64,000 nt of DNA from Autumnicola tepida (GTDB taxonomy: Bacteria; Bacteroidota; Bacteroidia; Flavobacteriales; Flavobacteriaceae). The position numbers and the translations under genes were made by a program. This document shows, piece after piece, positions 53,301 through 62,329 of this stretch (position 1 is the stretch's first letter; each line of letters opens with the position of its first letter). The notes under the pieces were generated by a model. The model made no database searches, was not told the origin of the DNA, and saw only the letters and a list, made by a program, of their open reading frames with translations. The DNA lies in assembly GCF_031846485.1 (NCBI RefSeq), contig NZ_JAVRHQ010000003.1, forward strand, positions 62,001 to 126,000. Reading direction: 5' to 3'.

Positions 53301-53888
53301 ATGAGCCAAAAATCTCCATTTCTCATAGCGTTAATTGCGCTCCTTTTCTACAGTTGCACCACTGAAGATACTCCGCTGGAGCCTATCTCAATTCTGGAAG
53401 ATCAATACTTTTTACGCTTCAGGGAAAATAAAATATTAAAGGAATACCGCATCATAGAATTAAAAGAATCCGGCAGCATATATTCAGATGTTGAAGGTGA
53501 TGCAAACAGGCCGGGAGCATTAGAACTGTGGGGAGCTGATATTCCTGTTCATGCTACTTCAATAAACGCTATTTTAAATGATGATGCTTCTCCGGAAAAA
53601 TTTCAGCTTAACCTCTATACTTCTGAAGAAATAGAGGTGGAAAAAGAATATACCATAGGCCCAGATACTTACATGGATTTTATCTTTTACAAAGGGAATA
53701 CGCTCTACGGCGACCATTTAGCCCATGATCCCGAAAAATACAACTGGAAAATCCTTTTCTCCACTATTAATGAAGATGAAATAAGCAGGCTATTCTCCGG
53801 AACACTACAGGGAACAAATGGCAAAATTGAAATTACGGAAGGCTGGTTTCATGTTCCCCTGGAGGAAATTTTAGTCGCCAGTGAATAG
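53301..53888 (+). CDS. Small lipoprotein of unknown function
   Basis: A 195-residue lipoprotein (LLFYSC lipobox, Cys19, followed by TTEDTP). The mature part is beta-rich (YFLRFRENKILKEYRIIELKESGSIYSD, FQLNLYTSEEIEVEKEYTIG, RLFSGTLQGTNGKIEITEGWFHVPLEEI), a fold typical of the small surface lipoproteins of Bacteroidota. I do not recognise a named family. It is a convergent neighbour of a TonB receptor and may be its partner. The 315-base gap upstream, shared with ileS, contains no gene; a weak match to the -7 consensus (AATATTTG) is the only candidate promoter. Confidence 0.65.
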   Translation: MSQKSPFLIALIALLFYSCTTEDTPLEPISILEDQYFLRFRENKILKEYRIIELKESGSIYSDVEGDANRPGALELWGADIPVHATSINAILNDDASPEKFQLNLYTSEEIEVEKEYTIGPDTYMDFIFYKGNTLYGDHLAHDPEKYNWKILFSTINEDEISRLFSGTLQGTNGKIEITEGWFHVPLEEILVASE

Positions 53889-53916
53889 ATAAATCCAAAA
53901 GGAAATATTTCAGTTT

Positions 53917-56319
53917 TTAAAATTTATAATTCAGCGCCAGGATGAAATTCCTTCCAGCCGCTGAAATTCCTGAAGAATACGTCCTGTAAAGCTGATTGAT
54001 AATATTTTCCAAAGCAGCAGTGGCGTTCCAATGTTTGTTCAGATTATATTGTGCAGCCAGGTTCACGGTATACCAGGCGGGGGAATATGGGTTCCCATCT
54101 TCATCTATCGCATAGAGATAAGGCTTATCCTGCTCTGATGGCGCCAAATCTTCAAAATTAAACTGGCCGTTATATTCCCCGTAAAAATCCAGTTTTAATT
54201 TACCCTTGTTCCAGAGGAGATGCATATTGCCAAATAGCGGGGCGGCATGACGCAAAGGCAAATACTCCTCCCCTTCCTTTTCCTTTCCCTCCATAATACT
54301 TATTTGAGATGTAAGCCTTAAAGCCACAGAAAAATCAATCTGCACTCCTCCTTCAAACCCGTAAACATAGGTGCTGGCGGCATTTTTTATGGCCTGTACC
54401 CGGCTTGGCTCTCCCTGGTAGTCAATCACCGTTTCTCCATTAAGAGAAAAATCCCGGCGCACCATAGCATTATCAAGAAAAGAATAAAAACCGGTGAGCT
54501 GAAAATTAATATTTCCAGCAGGAGACCACTCCAGCCCCAGTTCCGCATTATATGCATATTCAGAATCCAAATCTGGATTTGGCACCACCACAGCACCAGG
54601 CTCAGAATCAAAAATTTTACCAATATCATCAATATTAGGAGCCCGAAAAGCTGTGGAAAGATTTAACCTCCATCTAAAATAATTGTTCTGTTTCCAGTTA
54701 ATCCCGGCACTTCCGGTTAAAGCGCCGGTGCTGATATTTGCTTCTTCAAACGGAAAATCATAAAACCGGTCATTAAATTCAGCATCAAGAAGAATATGGC
54801 TATAGCGCAAGCCTGACTGAAAAACCAAATCTTCGTTTATTTCCCATTGATAACTGCCATAGGCTGCAAGGGATTGCCAGGAAGAACCATCAGGATAACG
54901 GGATGCTGTTGGCATATTTTCGCCAGTAGTAATATTGGTGCTTTCTCCTTCAGAATTCACGTTATTCAGAACATATTCCAGTCCGTAGAAAAATTTACTT
55001 TCAGCAAAAGCCTTTTCAAAATCTAAGTTAAGAGAATAGGCATCTACGTTTTCTTCAGTAGTAAATAAAATTTCTCCTCCAAAATCGCGATCGTTCCGGC
55101 TCTCTGCAAAAAATTGATAAGCGCCTGTAAACTGCGCTTTATCATAAAACTTCCCGCTCCCTTTTTTGTTGATTTTGAAGTCGCCGAGGAACCAGGTTTG
55201 CGGACCATAGTACCATTCTGCAGCACGCAGCTGGCCATCCCTTTTTCTATACAACCTGTCGTACCGCGGATAATTTGAAGTTTGGGAAAAGATAAGCCCC
55301 AGATTAAAATCCCAGTCGCCACCGGGCATATATTTAATTTTTTCCAGAAGGTTTATCTGGTTGTAACCTGTAGGTTTTTGCAGCCTGGGATCTTCATTTT
55401 CTACCTGGACATCTTTCCCGTTACGCCTCAGAGCGTAATCTTCCCGAAGATATTCATCAGGCCCGTGTTTTCCCATTTTTAAATCATCAAAATCTGAATA
55501 AGAAATAGATGTTTGGAAAGCCAGTTTCCTGCCCCCAATATTCACATCGGCATGAATTGTTTTTTCAGTATTGGCTGTGGCATAACGGGCATAGGCATTT
55601 CCAGAAACCAAGGTTTCTTCTGAAAACGAAAATTCAGGATCCAGTGTATAAAAATTCATTACCCCGCCAATGGCATCACTGCCGTAGACCACAGAGCCGG
55701 GGCCAATAAGAATTTCAGCTTTTTCCACAGCAAGCGGATCTATGGAAATTACATTCTGAAGATTTCCGCTCCTGAAGATAGCCGTATTCATACGTACACC
55801 ATCAACAGTTATCAACAGCCGGTTGGTGGCGAAACCACGAATCATGGGGCTTCCTCCGCCCAACTGACTTTTTTGAACATATACCTGACCGGTGTTTTGG
55901 AGCAGATCGGCTGAAGTTTGCGGACTGTAAAGTTTGATCTCTTCCGGGCTAACGCTAATTATTTTCTGCGGAATATTTCTCCTGTTCATCTGAAATTTAG
56001 AAACCGAAAGGACCACCTGTTCAAGCTCATTTTGGCCCGATAGCAGAAAAACCACATTATTATTCCGCAAAATTTCAGCTTTGCTTATCCTTTTTTCTTC
56101 ATGAGAAACATGCTTAAGAATAATAATATCATTCTCTGAGAACTTTGAAATATCTGCAAAACCCTTAAAATTGGTAAAGCTGGTTTTGGTTTTTTCAGCA
56201 TTATAAATTGCCACGTTCCCCAGCGGCTTTCGGGAATCTTCCCCTAAAACCTGAATTTCCTGGGCATCAACCGAAAAAAGACTTATAAAAAAGGCAAATA
56301 TGCCGTAGTATCTTTTCAT
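53917..56319 (-). CDS. TonB-dependent receptor, hemoglobin/transferrin-like plug
   Basis: An 800-residue outer membrane receptor: signal peptide, a short beta domain (about 20-95; IQVLGEDSRKPLGNVAIYNAEKTKTSF), plug (about 105-225; SPMIRGFATNRLLITVDGVRMNTAIFRSGNLQNVISIDPLAVEKAEILIGPGSVVYGSDAIGG) and barrel ending in GRNFILALNYKF. The plug block resembles the TonB-dependent hemoglobin/transferrin receptor group, so heme is one candidate ligand, but no FRAP/NPNL heme motif is evident. It is downstream of recO with an inverted repeat between them. Confidence 0.87.
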   Translation of the reverse strand: MKRYYGIFAFFISLFSVDAQEIQVLGEDSRKPLGNVAIYNAEKTKTSFTNFKGFADISKFSENDIIILKHVSHEEKRISKAEILRNNNVVFLLSGQNELEQVVLSVSKFQMNRRNIPQKIISVSPEEIKLYSPQTSADLLQNTGQVYVQKSQLGGGSPMIRGFATNRLLITVDGVRMNTAIFRSGNLQNVISIDPLAVEKAEILIGPGSVVYGSDAIGGVMNFYTLDPEFSFSEETLVSGNAYARYATANTEKTIHADVNIGGRKLAFQTSISYSDFDDLKMGKHGPDEYLREDYALRRNGKDVQVENEDPRLQKPTGYNQINLLEKIKYMPGGDWDFNLGLIFSQTSNYPRYDRLYRKRDGQLRAAEWYYGPQTWFLGDFKINKKGSGKFYDKAQFTGAYQFFAESRNDRDFGGEILFTTEENVDAYSLNLDFEKAFAESKFFYGLEYVLNNVNSEGESTNITTGENMPTASRYPDGSSWQSLAAYGSYQWEINEDLVFQSGLRYSHILLDAEFNDRFYDFPFEEANISTGALTGSAGINWKQNNYFRWRLNLSTAFRAPNIDDIGKIFDSEPGAVVVPNPDLDSEYAYNAELGLEWSPAGNINFQLTGFYSFLDNAMVRRDFSLNGETVIDYQGEPSRVQAIKNAASTYVYGFEGGVQIDFSVALRLTSQISIMEGKEKEGEEYLPLRHAAPLFGNMHLLWNKGKLKLDFYGEYNGQFNFEDLAPSEQDKPYLYAIDEDGNPYSPAWYTVNLAAQYNLNKHWNATAALENIINQLYRTYSSGISAAGRNFILALNYKF

Positions 56320-56344
56320 CTGTTTAAATTTTAGGCTTTAAGCT

Positions 56345-56369
56345 GAATGGTTACAGGTTTTAACCATTC
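56345..56369. promoter_or_regulatory. Perfect inverted repeat upstream of the TonB receptor
   Basis: GAATGGTTA at 56345-56353 and its exact reverse complement TAACCATTC at 56361-56369, with a 7-base CAGGTTT centre. It lies 26 bases before the TonB receptor start. It could be an operator, an attenuator hairpin, or an end for the recO transcript; no T-run follows. Confidence 0.4.
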
Positions 56370-56413
56370 CGCCTATGTTTGCCTATTTTAGGTCCAGCAT
56401 CATGCTGAATTTA

Positions 56414-57133
56414 TTAATTAAAGATTTCATTTAATACGGCAAGGGACTTTGGCTTCCTGAAACCTTCAATATGCAGCTCGTAATAAAGCAGGAGCATATT
56501 TAAAAATGCCGTGCGGCTGTGTTGATTGAGTTTTATGTTTTGAGAAGTATCAAAATCGGCGGAAAGGAACTGCCTTAAAAGAACCACATTCGCTCCTTCC
56601 ACGCAATACTCATTGGTATTAATATCCTGAAAAACCCCATCCAGCAAGTTAAAAAAAGGCAAATCAGCCTGGGAATCATCTGGCTGAAATCCCAAATAAC
56701 GTGTAAACTTCAACAGAAATAATAAATGAAAATTAGCAATGGAATCATGAAGGTCCAGCCAGTTAAGACTAAACTTAAGATATTGAAACAAAGCAGGATT
56801 GGGTTCTTCTTCCTTAATGGCATTTTTCAGAACTTCAGCCAAAAACATCACCATAGAGCTTTTTAGCACATTAGTATGCAACGACTGGTAGGTATGCAAA
56901 ACTTTGGCTTCCTTTAAATATTCCAGTGTGCCTTTGTCTTTATGACTGGCGACGACTTCCAGCTGAGTCAAAAGCTGAAAAAGCGATGCCTTAAATTTCC
57001 CTTTTTTTGATTTTAATATCCCGCGCAGCATATATGTTTTCACGCCGCTCTCGAGTGTGTAAGCCCTCACAATAAGATCTGCCTCGCCATATTTAAGCGC
57101 ACTTAATATTATGGCTTCTGTGTTAACAAGCAT
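56414..57133 (-). CDS. recO: DNA repair protein RecO
   Basis: A 239-residue protein of the RecFOR pathway, which loads RecA onto SSB-coated gaps. It starts with an OB-fold (MLVNTEAIILSALKYGEADLIVRAYTLESGVKTYMLRGILK) and continues into the helical domain (SLHTNVLKSSMVMFLAEVLKNAIKEEEPN). The order and size are normal for Bacteroidota RecO, which often lacks a complete zinc-binding cysteine set, as here. It is between gdhA (upstream, terminator between) and the TonB receptor. Confidence 0.92.
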   Translation of the reverse strand: MLVNTEAIILSALKYGEADLIVRAYTLESGVKTYMLRGILKSKKGKFKASLFQLLTQLEVVASHKDKGTLEYLKEAKVLHTYQSLHTNVLKSSMVMFLAEVLKNAIKEEEPNPALFQYLKFSLNWLDLHDSIANFHLLFLLKFTRYLGFQPDDSQADLPFFNLLDGVFQDINTNEYCVEGANVVLLRQFLSADFDTSQNIKLNQHSRTAFLNMLLLYYELHIEGFRKPKSLAVLNEIFN

Positions 57134-57161
57134 CAGGAAGAAATTTGGAATTCAAAGATAT

Positions 57162-57190
57162 TAAAAAAGCCGCCCAAAAAGGAGCGGCTT
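57162..57190 (-). terminator. Rho-independent terminator of gdhA
   Basis: AAGCCGC (57167-57173) pairs with GCGGCTT (57184-57190); on the minus strand the stem is followed by TTTTTTAA. It lies 24 bases past the gdhA stop, before recO. Confidence 0.85.
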
Positions 57191-57214
57191 AAATCTGCTT
57201 TTATACATGGGTAT

Positions 57215-58558
57215 TTACACAACACCCTGGGCCAGCATGGCATCGGCAACTTTTACGAAACCTGCAATGTTAGCTCCTTTTACATAATCTACATATCCGT
57301 CTTCATATGTTCCGTATTCCACACACTTAGAATGGATACTGTTCATGATTTCGTGAAGCTTCTTGTCTACTTCTTCTGAAGTCCAGGAATAACGCAAGGA
57401 GTTTTGCGACATCTCCAATCCTGAAGTAGCCACACCACCCGCGTTTGAAGCTTTACCTGGCGAAAATAGGATTTTCGCCTCCTGGAATACTTCTACAGCT
57501 TCCGGGGTACAAGGCATATTGGCACCTTCCCCAACACACATACATCCATTCTCAACCAGTTTTTTAGCATCCTCTTCCTGCAGCTCATTTTGGGTAGCGC
57601 AGGGAAGTGCAATATCGCATTTTACGCCCCATGGGGTCTCCCCGTCGTAATATTTGGCATCTGGGTATTCTTCTACATATTCGCTGATTCTACCGCGCCG
57701 CTCGTTCTTAAGCTTCATGATAAAATCCAGTTTATCTGCGTCAATTCCTTTTTCATCATAAACATAACCTCCGGAATCGGACATGGTAAGCACTTTTGCG
57801 CCTAACTGAATGGCTTTTTCAGCCGCAAACTGGGCTACGTTTCCTGATCCGGAAATGATTACTGTTTTACCTTCCAGTTTTTCTCCTCTCCTGGAAAGCA
57901 TGTTTTGTGTGAAATAGACGTTACCGTAACCAGTGGCTTCAGGACGAATTAAGGAACCGCCATAGGAAATTCCTTTCCCGGTAAGAATTCCGGTAAATTC
58001 GTTTCGCAATCTTTTATACTGGCCAAAAAGATAACCAATCTCGCGGCTACCCACCCCAATATCACCGGCAGGAACATCGGTATCTGCTCCAATATGTTTA
58101 GCCAGCTCTGTCATAAAGCTCTGGCAAAAGCGCATTACCTCATTGTCTGATTTTCCTTTTGGATCGAAATCTGATCCTCCTTTACCTCCGCCCATTGGCA
58201 AAGTGGTAAGGGAGTTTTTAAACACCTGCTCAAAAGCGAGGAATTTCAGGATACTAAGGTTTACCGATGGGTGAAATCTCAAACCTCCTTTGTACGGCCC
58301 AATTGCAGAATTCATCTGAATCCTGAACCCTCGGTTTACCTGAATGTTTCCTTCGTCATCAAGCCAGGAAACCCTGAACATTACTACACGCTCTGGCTCT
58401 ACCATACGTTCAAGAAGCTTGACATTCTGATATTTTTTATTTTTTTCTATAAAGGGAATTATAGTTTCTGCAACCTCATGAACAGCCTGCATAAATTCCG
58501 GCTCGTTCTGATTTCTTTTTGATACCTTATCTAAGAACTCTTTTACATTTTGTTCCAT
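57215..58558 (-). CDS. gdhA: NADP-type glutamate dehydrogenase
   Basis: A 447-residue hexameric enzyme making glutamate from 2-oxoglutarate and ammonium. The catalytic segment is LTTLPMGGGKGGSDFDPKGKSD with the active-site lysines, the preceding GPYKGGLRFHPSVNLS is the substrate site, GDIGVGSREIGYLFGQYK follows, and the Rossmann motif is VIISGSGNVAQFAAEKA. SGSGNV with TMSDSGGYVYD fits the NADP-specific GdhA subgroup. It is monocistronic, with its own promoter and terminator. Confidence 0.96.
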   Translation of the reverse strand: MEQNVKEFLDKVSKRNQNEPEFMQAVHEVAETIIPFIEKNKKYQNVKLLERMVEPERVVMFRVSWLDDEGNIQVNRGFRIQMNSAIGPYKGGLRFHPSVNLSILKFLAFEQVFKNSLTTLPMGGGKGGSDFDPKGKSDNEVMRFCQSFMTELAKHIGADTDVPAGDIGVGSREIGYLFGQYKRLRNEFTGILTGKGISYGGSLIRPEATGYGNVYFTQNMLSRRGEKLEGKTVIISGSGNVAQFAAEKAIQLGAKVLTMSDSGGYVYDEKGIDADKLDFIMKLKNERRGRISEYVEEYPDAKYYDGETPWGVKCDIALPCATQNELQEEDAKKLVENGCMCVGEGANMPCTPEAVEVFQEAKILFSPGKASNAGGVATSGLEMSQNSLRYSWTSEEVDKKLHEIMNSIHSKCVEYGTYEDGYVDYVKGANIAGFVKVADAMLAQGVV

Positions 58559-58608
58559 ACAATGTGGTGCTAATAAAGTTTATTAAAAAATATTGCTTTT
58601 CTGCGGTG

Positions 58609-58616
58609 CAAATATA
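58609..58616 (-). promoter_or_regulatory. -7 element of the gdhA promoter
   Basis: TATATTTG on the minus strand, an exact match to the Bacteroidota TAnnTTTG box, 50 bases before the gdhA start. No good -33 TTG is seen at the usual distance. Confidence 0.6.
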
Positions 58617-58731
58617 GAAGTTCTGTAAAAGATAGCCGATGATTTTTATTTTTTGATATAATATTAACAGCGCCTTTTTGAAGGCTTTGGAGCCTTCATC
58701 TTCAAATTCACTATTGTTAAAGTTCTTTTTA

Positions 58732-58739
58732 TATATTTG
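58732..58739 (+). promoter_or_regulatory. -7 element of the outer membrane protein gene promoter
   Basis: TATATTTG, an exact TAnnTTTG match, 23 bases before the ATG at 58763. A TTG lies 15 bases upstream, shorter than the usual spacing. Confidence 0.55.
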
Positions 58740-58762
58740 CTACTGTCTCATAACCAGTCTCA

Positions 58763-59533
58763 ATGCCCCGAACTGCTTACTTCTTATTATTTTTTACTTT
58801 TTTTTTGGGTAAAAGTTGTTACGCGCAATTCGGACTTTCTCATGAAATTGGAGCACTCGCAGGACCGGCTTCTTTTTATACCGATTATGGAGAGCGATGG
58901 AATCTGAATACGAATGTTAACAATTCGGGACTAGGCGTAGGGCTAATTCACTATATCAATTTTGCCTTTGATGCTGAATGTAGCTGTTACACCCGCAACC
59001 GCTTCTTTAATAATCACTTCAGGATACGTAATGAGATTGACTATTTTAGATCTAACCTGGAACACAGGGGGCCGGTCGCATCTAAAAATACAGTGGGAGG
59101 CCAGCTTTTAAGGGCCATGCATGGCTCCACCGAGACCTTTGAGATAGGGAGTTCTCTGGAATATCATTTTTTAAATATCAAGGACTTTACTAATTATGGC
59201 TATATTTTTTCCCCGTTTCTAAGTCTGGGGGTTCATTATGTGTATTTTAGTCCTTTCGCTTACTCAGATCTTGGCTCTTTAGATGACCCTTCGAATGTTT
59301 TCCCCACATTTGTTGACGGCATAAATCTGGAATCTGGGAGTACTTTTGCGGTCGTGGGAAGCATGGGTGCACGCTATAAGATTGGGCGAAGCGGAGATGT
59401 TATGATTGAAAGCCGGTGGAACTATTACAACAGTGATTGGTTGGACGGGTTAAATATCGATGCTCCCCAGAACAAAGCTAAAGACTGGGTTTTCTGGCTG
59501 AATATTGGTTATGTATACTATCTGAATTTTTAA
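58763..59533 (+). CDS. Outer membrane beta-barrel protein, THC0290_0291-like
   Basis: A 256-residue protein with a signal peptide (MPRTAYFLLFFTFFLGKSCYAQ). The mature part is a predicted outer-membrane barrel (FGLSHEIGALAGPASFYTDYGERWN, GVGLIHYINFAFD, FEIGSSLEYHFLNIKDF, FSPFLSLGVHYVYFSPF, FWLNIGYVYYLNF with terminal Phe). The length and the EIGALAGPASFYTDYGER start fit the flavobacterial THC0290_0291 family, whose function is unknown. It converges with pncA: the two stop codons share a TTAA palindrome. Confidence 0.78.
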   Translation: MPRTAYFLLFFTFFLGKSCYAQFGLSHEIGALAGPASFYTDYGERWNLNTNVNNSGLGVGLIHYINFAFDAECSCYTRNRFFNNHFRIRNEIDYFRSNLEHRGPVASKNTVGGQLLRAMHGSTETFEIGSSLEYHFLNIKDFTNYGYIFSPFLSLGVHYVYFSPFAYSDLGSLDDPSNVFPTFVDGINLESGSTFAVVGSMGARYKIGRSGDVMIESRWNYYNSDWLDGLNIDAPQNKAKDWVFWLNIGYVYYLNF

Positions 59534-60141
59534 AACGCTATCGTTTCAGAATCCACTATTTTTCCTCCATTCTCGATAATTTCTTGCTTAGCTTCTTCAA
59601 ATTCAGCGTTATCGAGCGCCCTTGTGGCATCTTCAATTAATGTCGCTGAAAATCCCTCTTTTAGAGCATCTTTAACCGAAAAGAAAACACAAAATTCAGC
59701 CGCGAGTCCGCAGAAATAAATTTCCTTAACACCTTTTTCCTTTAGATATCCTGACAGACCGGTAGATTTTAAATGCGCATTGTCATAAAAACCACTGTAA
59801 CTATCAATTCCTGGGTTTGTCCCTTTTCTGAATATTGCTTCTATTTTTGAAGTTTTCAGGTTTTTGTGAAAAGCAGCGCCTTCAGAATTTTGCACACAAT
59901 GCTCCGGCCACAAAATTTGTTCTATTCCGTCCAGATCTATTTTTTCAAATTCCTTTTTTCCGGGATGGCTTTTTGCAAAACTGGCATGTTCTTTTGGGTG
60001 CCAGTCCTGTGTGGCTATAACGAGGTCAAATTTTTCCTGAAGCCTGTTAATTATAGGCACTATTTTATCGCCCTCCGGAACAGCCAAAGCTCCACCCGGC
60101 ATAAAATCGTTCTGAACATCTATAATAAGTAGTGCCTTCAT
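59530..60141 (-). CDS. pncA: Nicotinamidase PncA
   Basis: A 203-residue isochorismatase-fold enzyme hydrolysing nicotinamide to nicotinate. The catalytic Asp is in LLIIDVQNDFMPGGALAVPEG, metal ligands are in VIATQDWHPKEHASF (Asp/His/His), and the nucleophile cysteine is in IYFCGLAAEFCVFFSVKDA. It overlaps pncB by four bases, so nicotinate made here passes directly to the next enzyme. It ends convergent to the outer membrane protein gene. Confidence 0.95.
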   Translation of the reverse strand: MKALLIIDVQNDFMPGGALAVPEGDKIVPIINRLQEKFDLVIATQDWHPKEHASFAKSHPGKKEFEKIDLDGIEQILWPEHCVQNSEGAAFHKNLKTSKIEAIFRKGTNPGIDSYSGFYDNAHLKSTGLSGYLKEKGVKEIYFCGLAAEFCVFFSVKDALKEGFSATLIEDATRALDNAEFEEAKQEIIENGGKIVDSETIAF

Positions 60142-61547
60142 GTTTTGCTTTTATATTCCTTAATCAATTTATCCCGTTCCTCTTTTAAGCGGGCGCTCAA
60201 GCCCACCTTGTAAATATGTGGATTATTGAAACGCTTATATTCAATAGGCAATTCTGCAACCCGTGAAAGGCTGTACTCCGCAATTTCCTTCAGCGTACGC
60301 TTATTCAACAGGCTTTTTCCATTATCCATCACCTTCTCCAGTAGCGGCTCCTGCTCATACTCTTCAATATTAAGTGATTTATAAGGCTCAAAAGGATGAT
60401 ACATTTCTTCTATACGCGTTTCTTCCGCAAGACCAATAACATCGGCACCAATGCACTTCCCTTCTTTATTTTTTATCCTGAAAACCTGTTTTTTATGCGG
60501 AAGGGTAACCTTGGAAAGGCTCTCTGAAATCTTTATCCTGGGTTTCCCTGCGGAATAAACCAATTTATAAACCCCGTCCAGTGCGGCATCAGGATTACCC
60601 GTAACAAGATTTGTCCCTACTCCGAAAATATCTATAGGCGCCTGCTGCTCCAGAAGGCTTTTTATTACAAATTCATCAAGTTGATTGGAAGCTGCGATCT
60701 TTACATATTCAAGGCCCGCAGCATCAAGAAGTTTGCGGCTTTCTTTTGCGAAATATGCCAGGTCTCCGCTATCCAGCCGTACTGCTAAAAGTTTCTGCCC
60801 TCTCTCCTCCATTTCTTTTGCCACTGTTACAGCATTGGGAATACCACTTTTTAAAGTGTTATAGGTATCCACGAGAAGCACACAGTTTTCCGGCCGCCCT
60901 TCAGCAAAATCCCTGAAGGCTTCAAGTTCATCATCGTAACTCTGTACAAAAGAATGCGCCATTGTCCCTGAAACAGGAATATCCATCTCCCTGCCTGCAA
61001 TTACATTGCTGGTACCGTCAAAGCCACCTGTAACTGCTGCACGGGTGGCATAATAGCCGCCCGGGCCCTGAGACCTTCTTAATCCAAAATCCAGCAACAT
61101 TTTATCTCCCGCCACCAGCCTGGTCCTGCTGGCTTTTGTTGCGATAAGGGTTTGAAAATTGAGAAGATTTAGCAGAATGGTTTCAATAAGCTGTGCTTCA
61201 ATAATACTGGCTTCTATCTGCAAAACCGGCCTGGTTGGAAAAACAACATCTCCTTCTTTTACTGAAATTATATTACCTGTAAACCTGAAATTTTTAAGGT
61301 AGTTAAGAAAGTTTTCCCTGAAGCCCTTTGTTCTTAAATATTCAATTTCTGACTTATCAAACCTGAAGTTTTCAATGATTTCAAGCAGGTCTTCCAATCC
61401 TGAGAAGACGGCATACCCCCCGTTGAAGGGAATTTTTCTGAAAAAATATTCAAATACAGCCTTTTGATCTTTATGGCCTTTTTCAAAATAAACCTGTGCC
61501 ATGGCCAGCTGATACTGGTCTGTATAAGTAGCGGTAAAATTGAACAT
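60138..61547 (-). CDS. pncB: Nicotinate phosphoribosyltransferase PncB
   Basis: A 469-residue enzyme forming nicotinate mononucleotide in the Preiss-Handler NAD salvage route. Typical blocks are TDQYQLAMAQVYFEKGH near the N-terminus, DFGLRRSQGPGGYYATRAAVTGGFDGTSNV, GTMAHSFVQSYDDELEAF with the phosphoribosylation-related His, VRLDSGDLAYFAKESRK and DIFGVGTNLVTGNPDAALDGVYKLV. It lies between the macro-domain gene (24 bases upstream) and pncA (4-base overlap). Confidence 0.96.
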   Translation of the reverse strand: MFNFTATYTDQYQLAMAQVYFEKGHKDQKAVFEYFFRKIPFNGGYAVFSGLEDLLEIIENFRFDKSEIEYLRTKGFRENFLNYLKNFRFTGNIISVKEGDVVFPTRPVLQIEASIIEAQLIETILLNLLNFQTLIATKASRTRLVAGDKMLLDFGLRRSQGPGGYYATRAAVTGGFDGTSNVIAGREMDIPVSGTMAHSFVQSYDDELEAFRDFAEGRPENCVLLVDTYNTLKSGIPNAVTVAKEMEERGQKLLAVRLDSGDLAYFAKESRKLLDAAGLEYVKIAASNQLDEFVIKSLLEQQAPIDIFGVGTNLVTGNPDAALDGVYKLVYSAGKPRIKISESLSKVTLPHKKQVFRIKNKEGKCIGADVIGLAEETRIEEMYHPFEPYKSLNIEEYEQEPLLEKVMDNGKSLLNKRTLKEIAEYSLSRVAELPIEYKRFNNPHIYKVGLSARLKEERDKLIKEYKSKT

Positions 61548-61571
61548 AATAAATTTGCCTTGGATTTGAAC

Positions 61572-62102
61572 TTAATAAAGTTCTTCAAGCTTTCTCTGGT
61601 AAATTTCCAGGTCTGCCTGCGTGAACAGGACAAATTTAATCTTTTCTAGGTGCTTTAACTTTGAAACTTCCCCTAAAATTGTTTTTACGGCAACTTCAGT
61701 GGCTTCTTCCATAGGGTAGCCAAAAACTCCCGTTGAAATTGCGGGAAAAGCAATGGATTTAATTTTATTCTCTTCAGCAAGCTTAAGAGCATTCTTATAA
61801 CAATTGGCGAGTAGGTCTTCGTAATTTTTTTTTCTTTCATACATCGGGCCAAGGCAATGGATCACATACTTATTCGGTAATTTATATGCCCTGGTAATAA
61901 CAGCTTCTCCAGGACGTATGGGCGCAAAATCCTGGCACTCTTTATAAAGCTCTGGGCCAGCTGCATGATGGATAGCTCCTGCCACACCTCCCCCGGTTGT
62001 TAATTCGGCATTAGCAGCATTTACAATGGCTTCCACATCGGGTTGCTGTGTTATTCCGCCTTTTACAGCTTCTATACTTACATTGGTGTGAGTACTTTCC
62101 AT
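61572..62102 (-). CDS. Macro domain protein, O-acetyl-ADP-ribose deacetylase-like
   Basis: A 176-residue stand-alone macro domain. VNAANAELTTGGGVAGAIHHAAG is the ADP-ribose binding loop with the catalytic-type Asn/Asp region of MacroD/YmdB enzymes, and PAISTGVFGYPMEEATEVA is the second phosphate loop. Members hydrolyse O-acetyl-ADP-ribose or remove mono-ADP-ribose from proteins. It is the first gene of an operon with pncB and pncA, which connects ADP-ribose turnover to NAD salvage. No DarT toxin gene is adjacent, so it is not a DarTG system. Confidence 0.93.
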   Translation of the reverse strand: MESTHTNVSIEAVKGGITQQPDVEAIVNAANAELTTGGGVAGAIHHAAGPELYKECQDFAPIRPGEAVITRAYKLPNKYVIHCLGPMYERKKNYEDLLANCYKNALKLAEENKIKSIAFPAISTGVFGYPMEEATEVAVKTILGEVSKLKHLEKIKFVLFTQADLEIYQRKLEELY

Positions 62103-62297
62103 GTTGAAATTTTTTATGAATCTAATATTTTTTTGCCTGATAAAAAATGAAAATCTTAATTTTGACAGGAAAAATATAAGACATTGACTTTTAAGAAGGT
62201 ATAACAGGTTCTTCTTTTAAATTTTGCCCTCTTTTGGCAGAGAAGTAAAATCAGGAATATTTATTCAGAATTTTTAGTATGAATTTAAAAATTACTT

Positions 62298-62305
62298 TAT
62301 ATTTG
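62298..62305 (+). promoter_or_regulatory. -7 element of the tRNA-Asn promoter
   Basis: TATATTTG, an exact TAnnTTTG box, 24 bases before the first tRNA-Asn. No clear -33 TTG lies at the usual distance; the T-rich stretch near 62271 is the only candidate. Confidence 0.55.
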
Positions 62306-62329
62306 CATCCGCAAAATTGATTGCAAAAT

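Noticed and set aside
53917..56319. Cobalamin riboswitch in front of the TonB receptor
   Set aside because: The leader is under 100 bases and lacks the conserved B12 box; only an inverted repeat is present.
61572..62102. DarG antitoxin of a DarTG system
   Set aside because: No DarT ADP-ribosyltransferase is adjacent, and the gene is in an operon with pncB and pncA. The protein is a short MacroD-type enzyme without the C-terminal DarT-binding domain.
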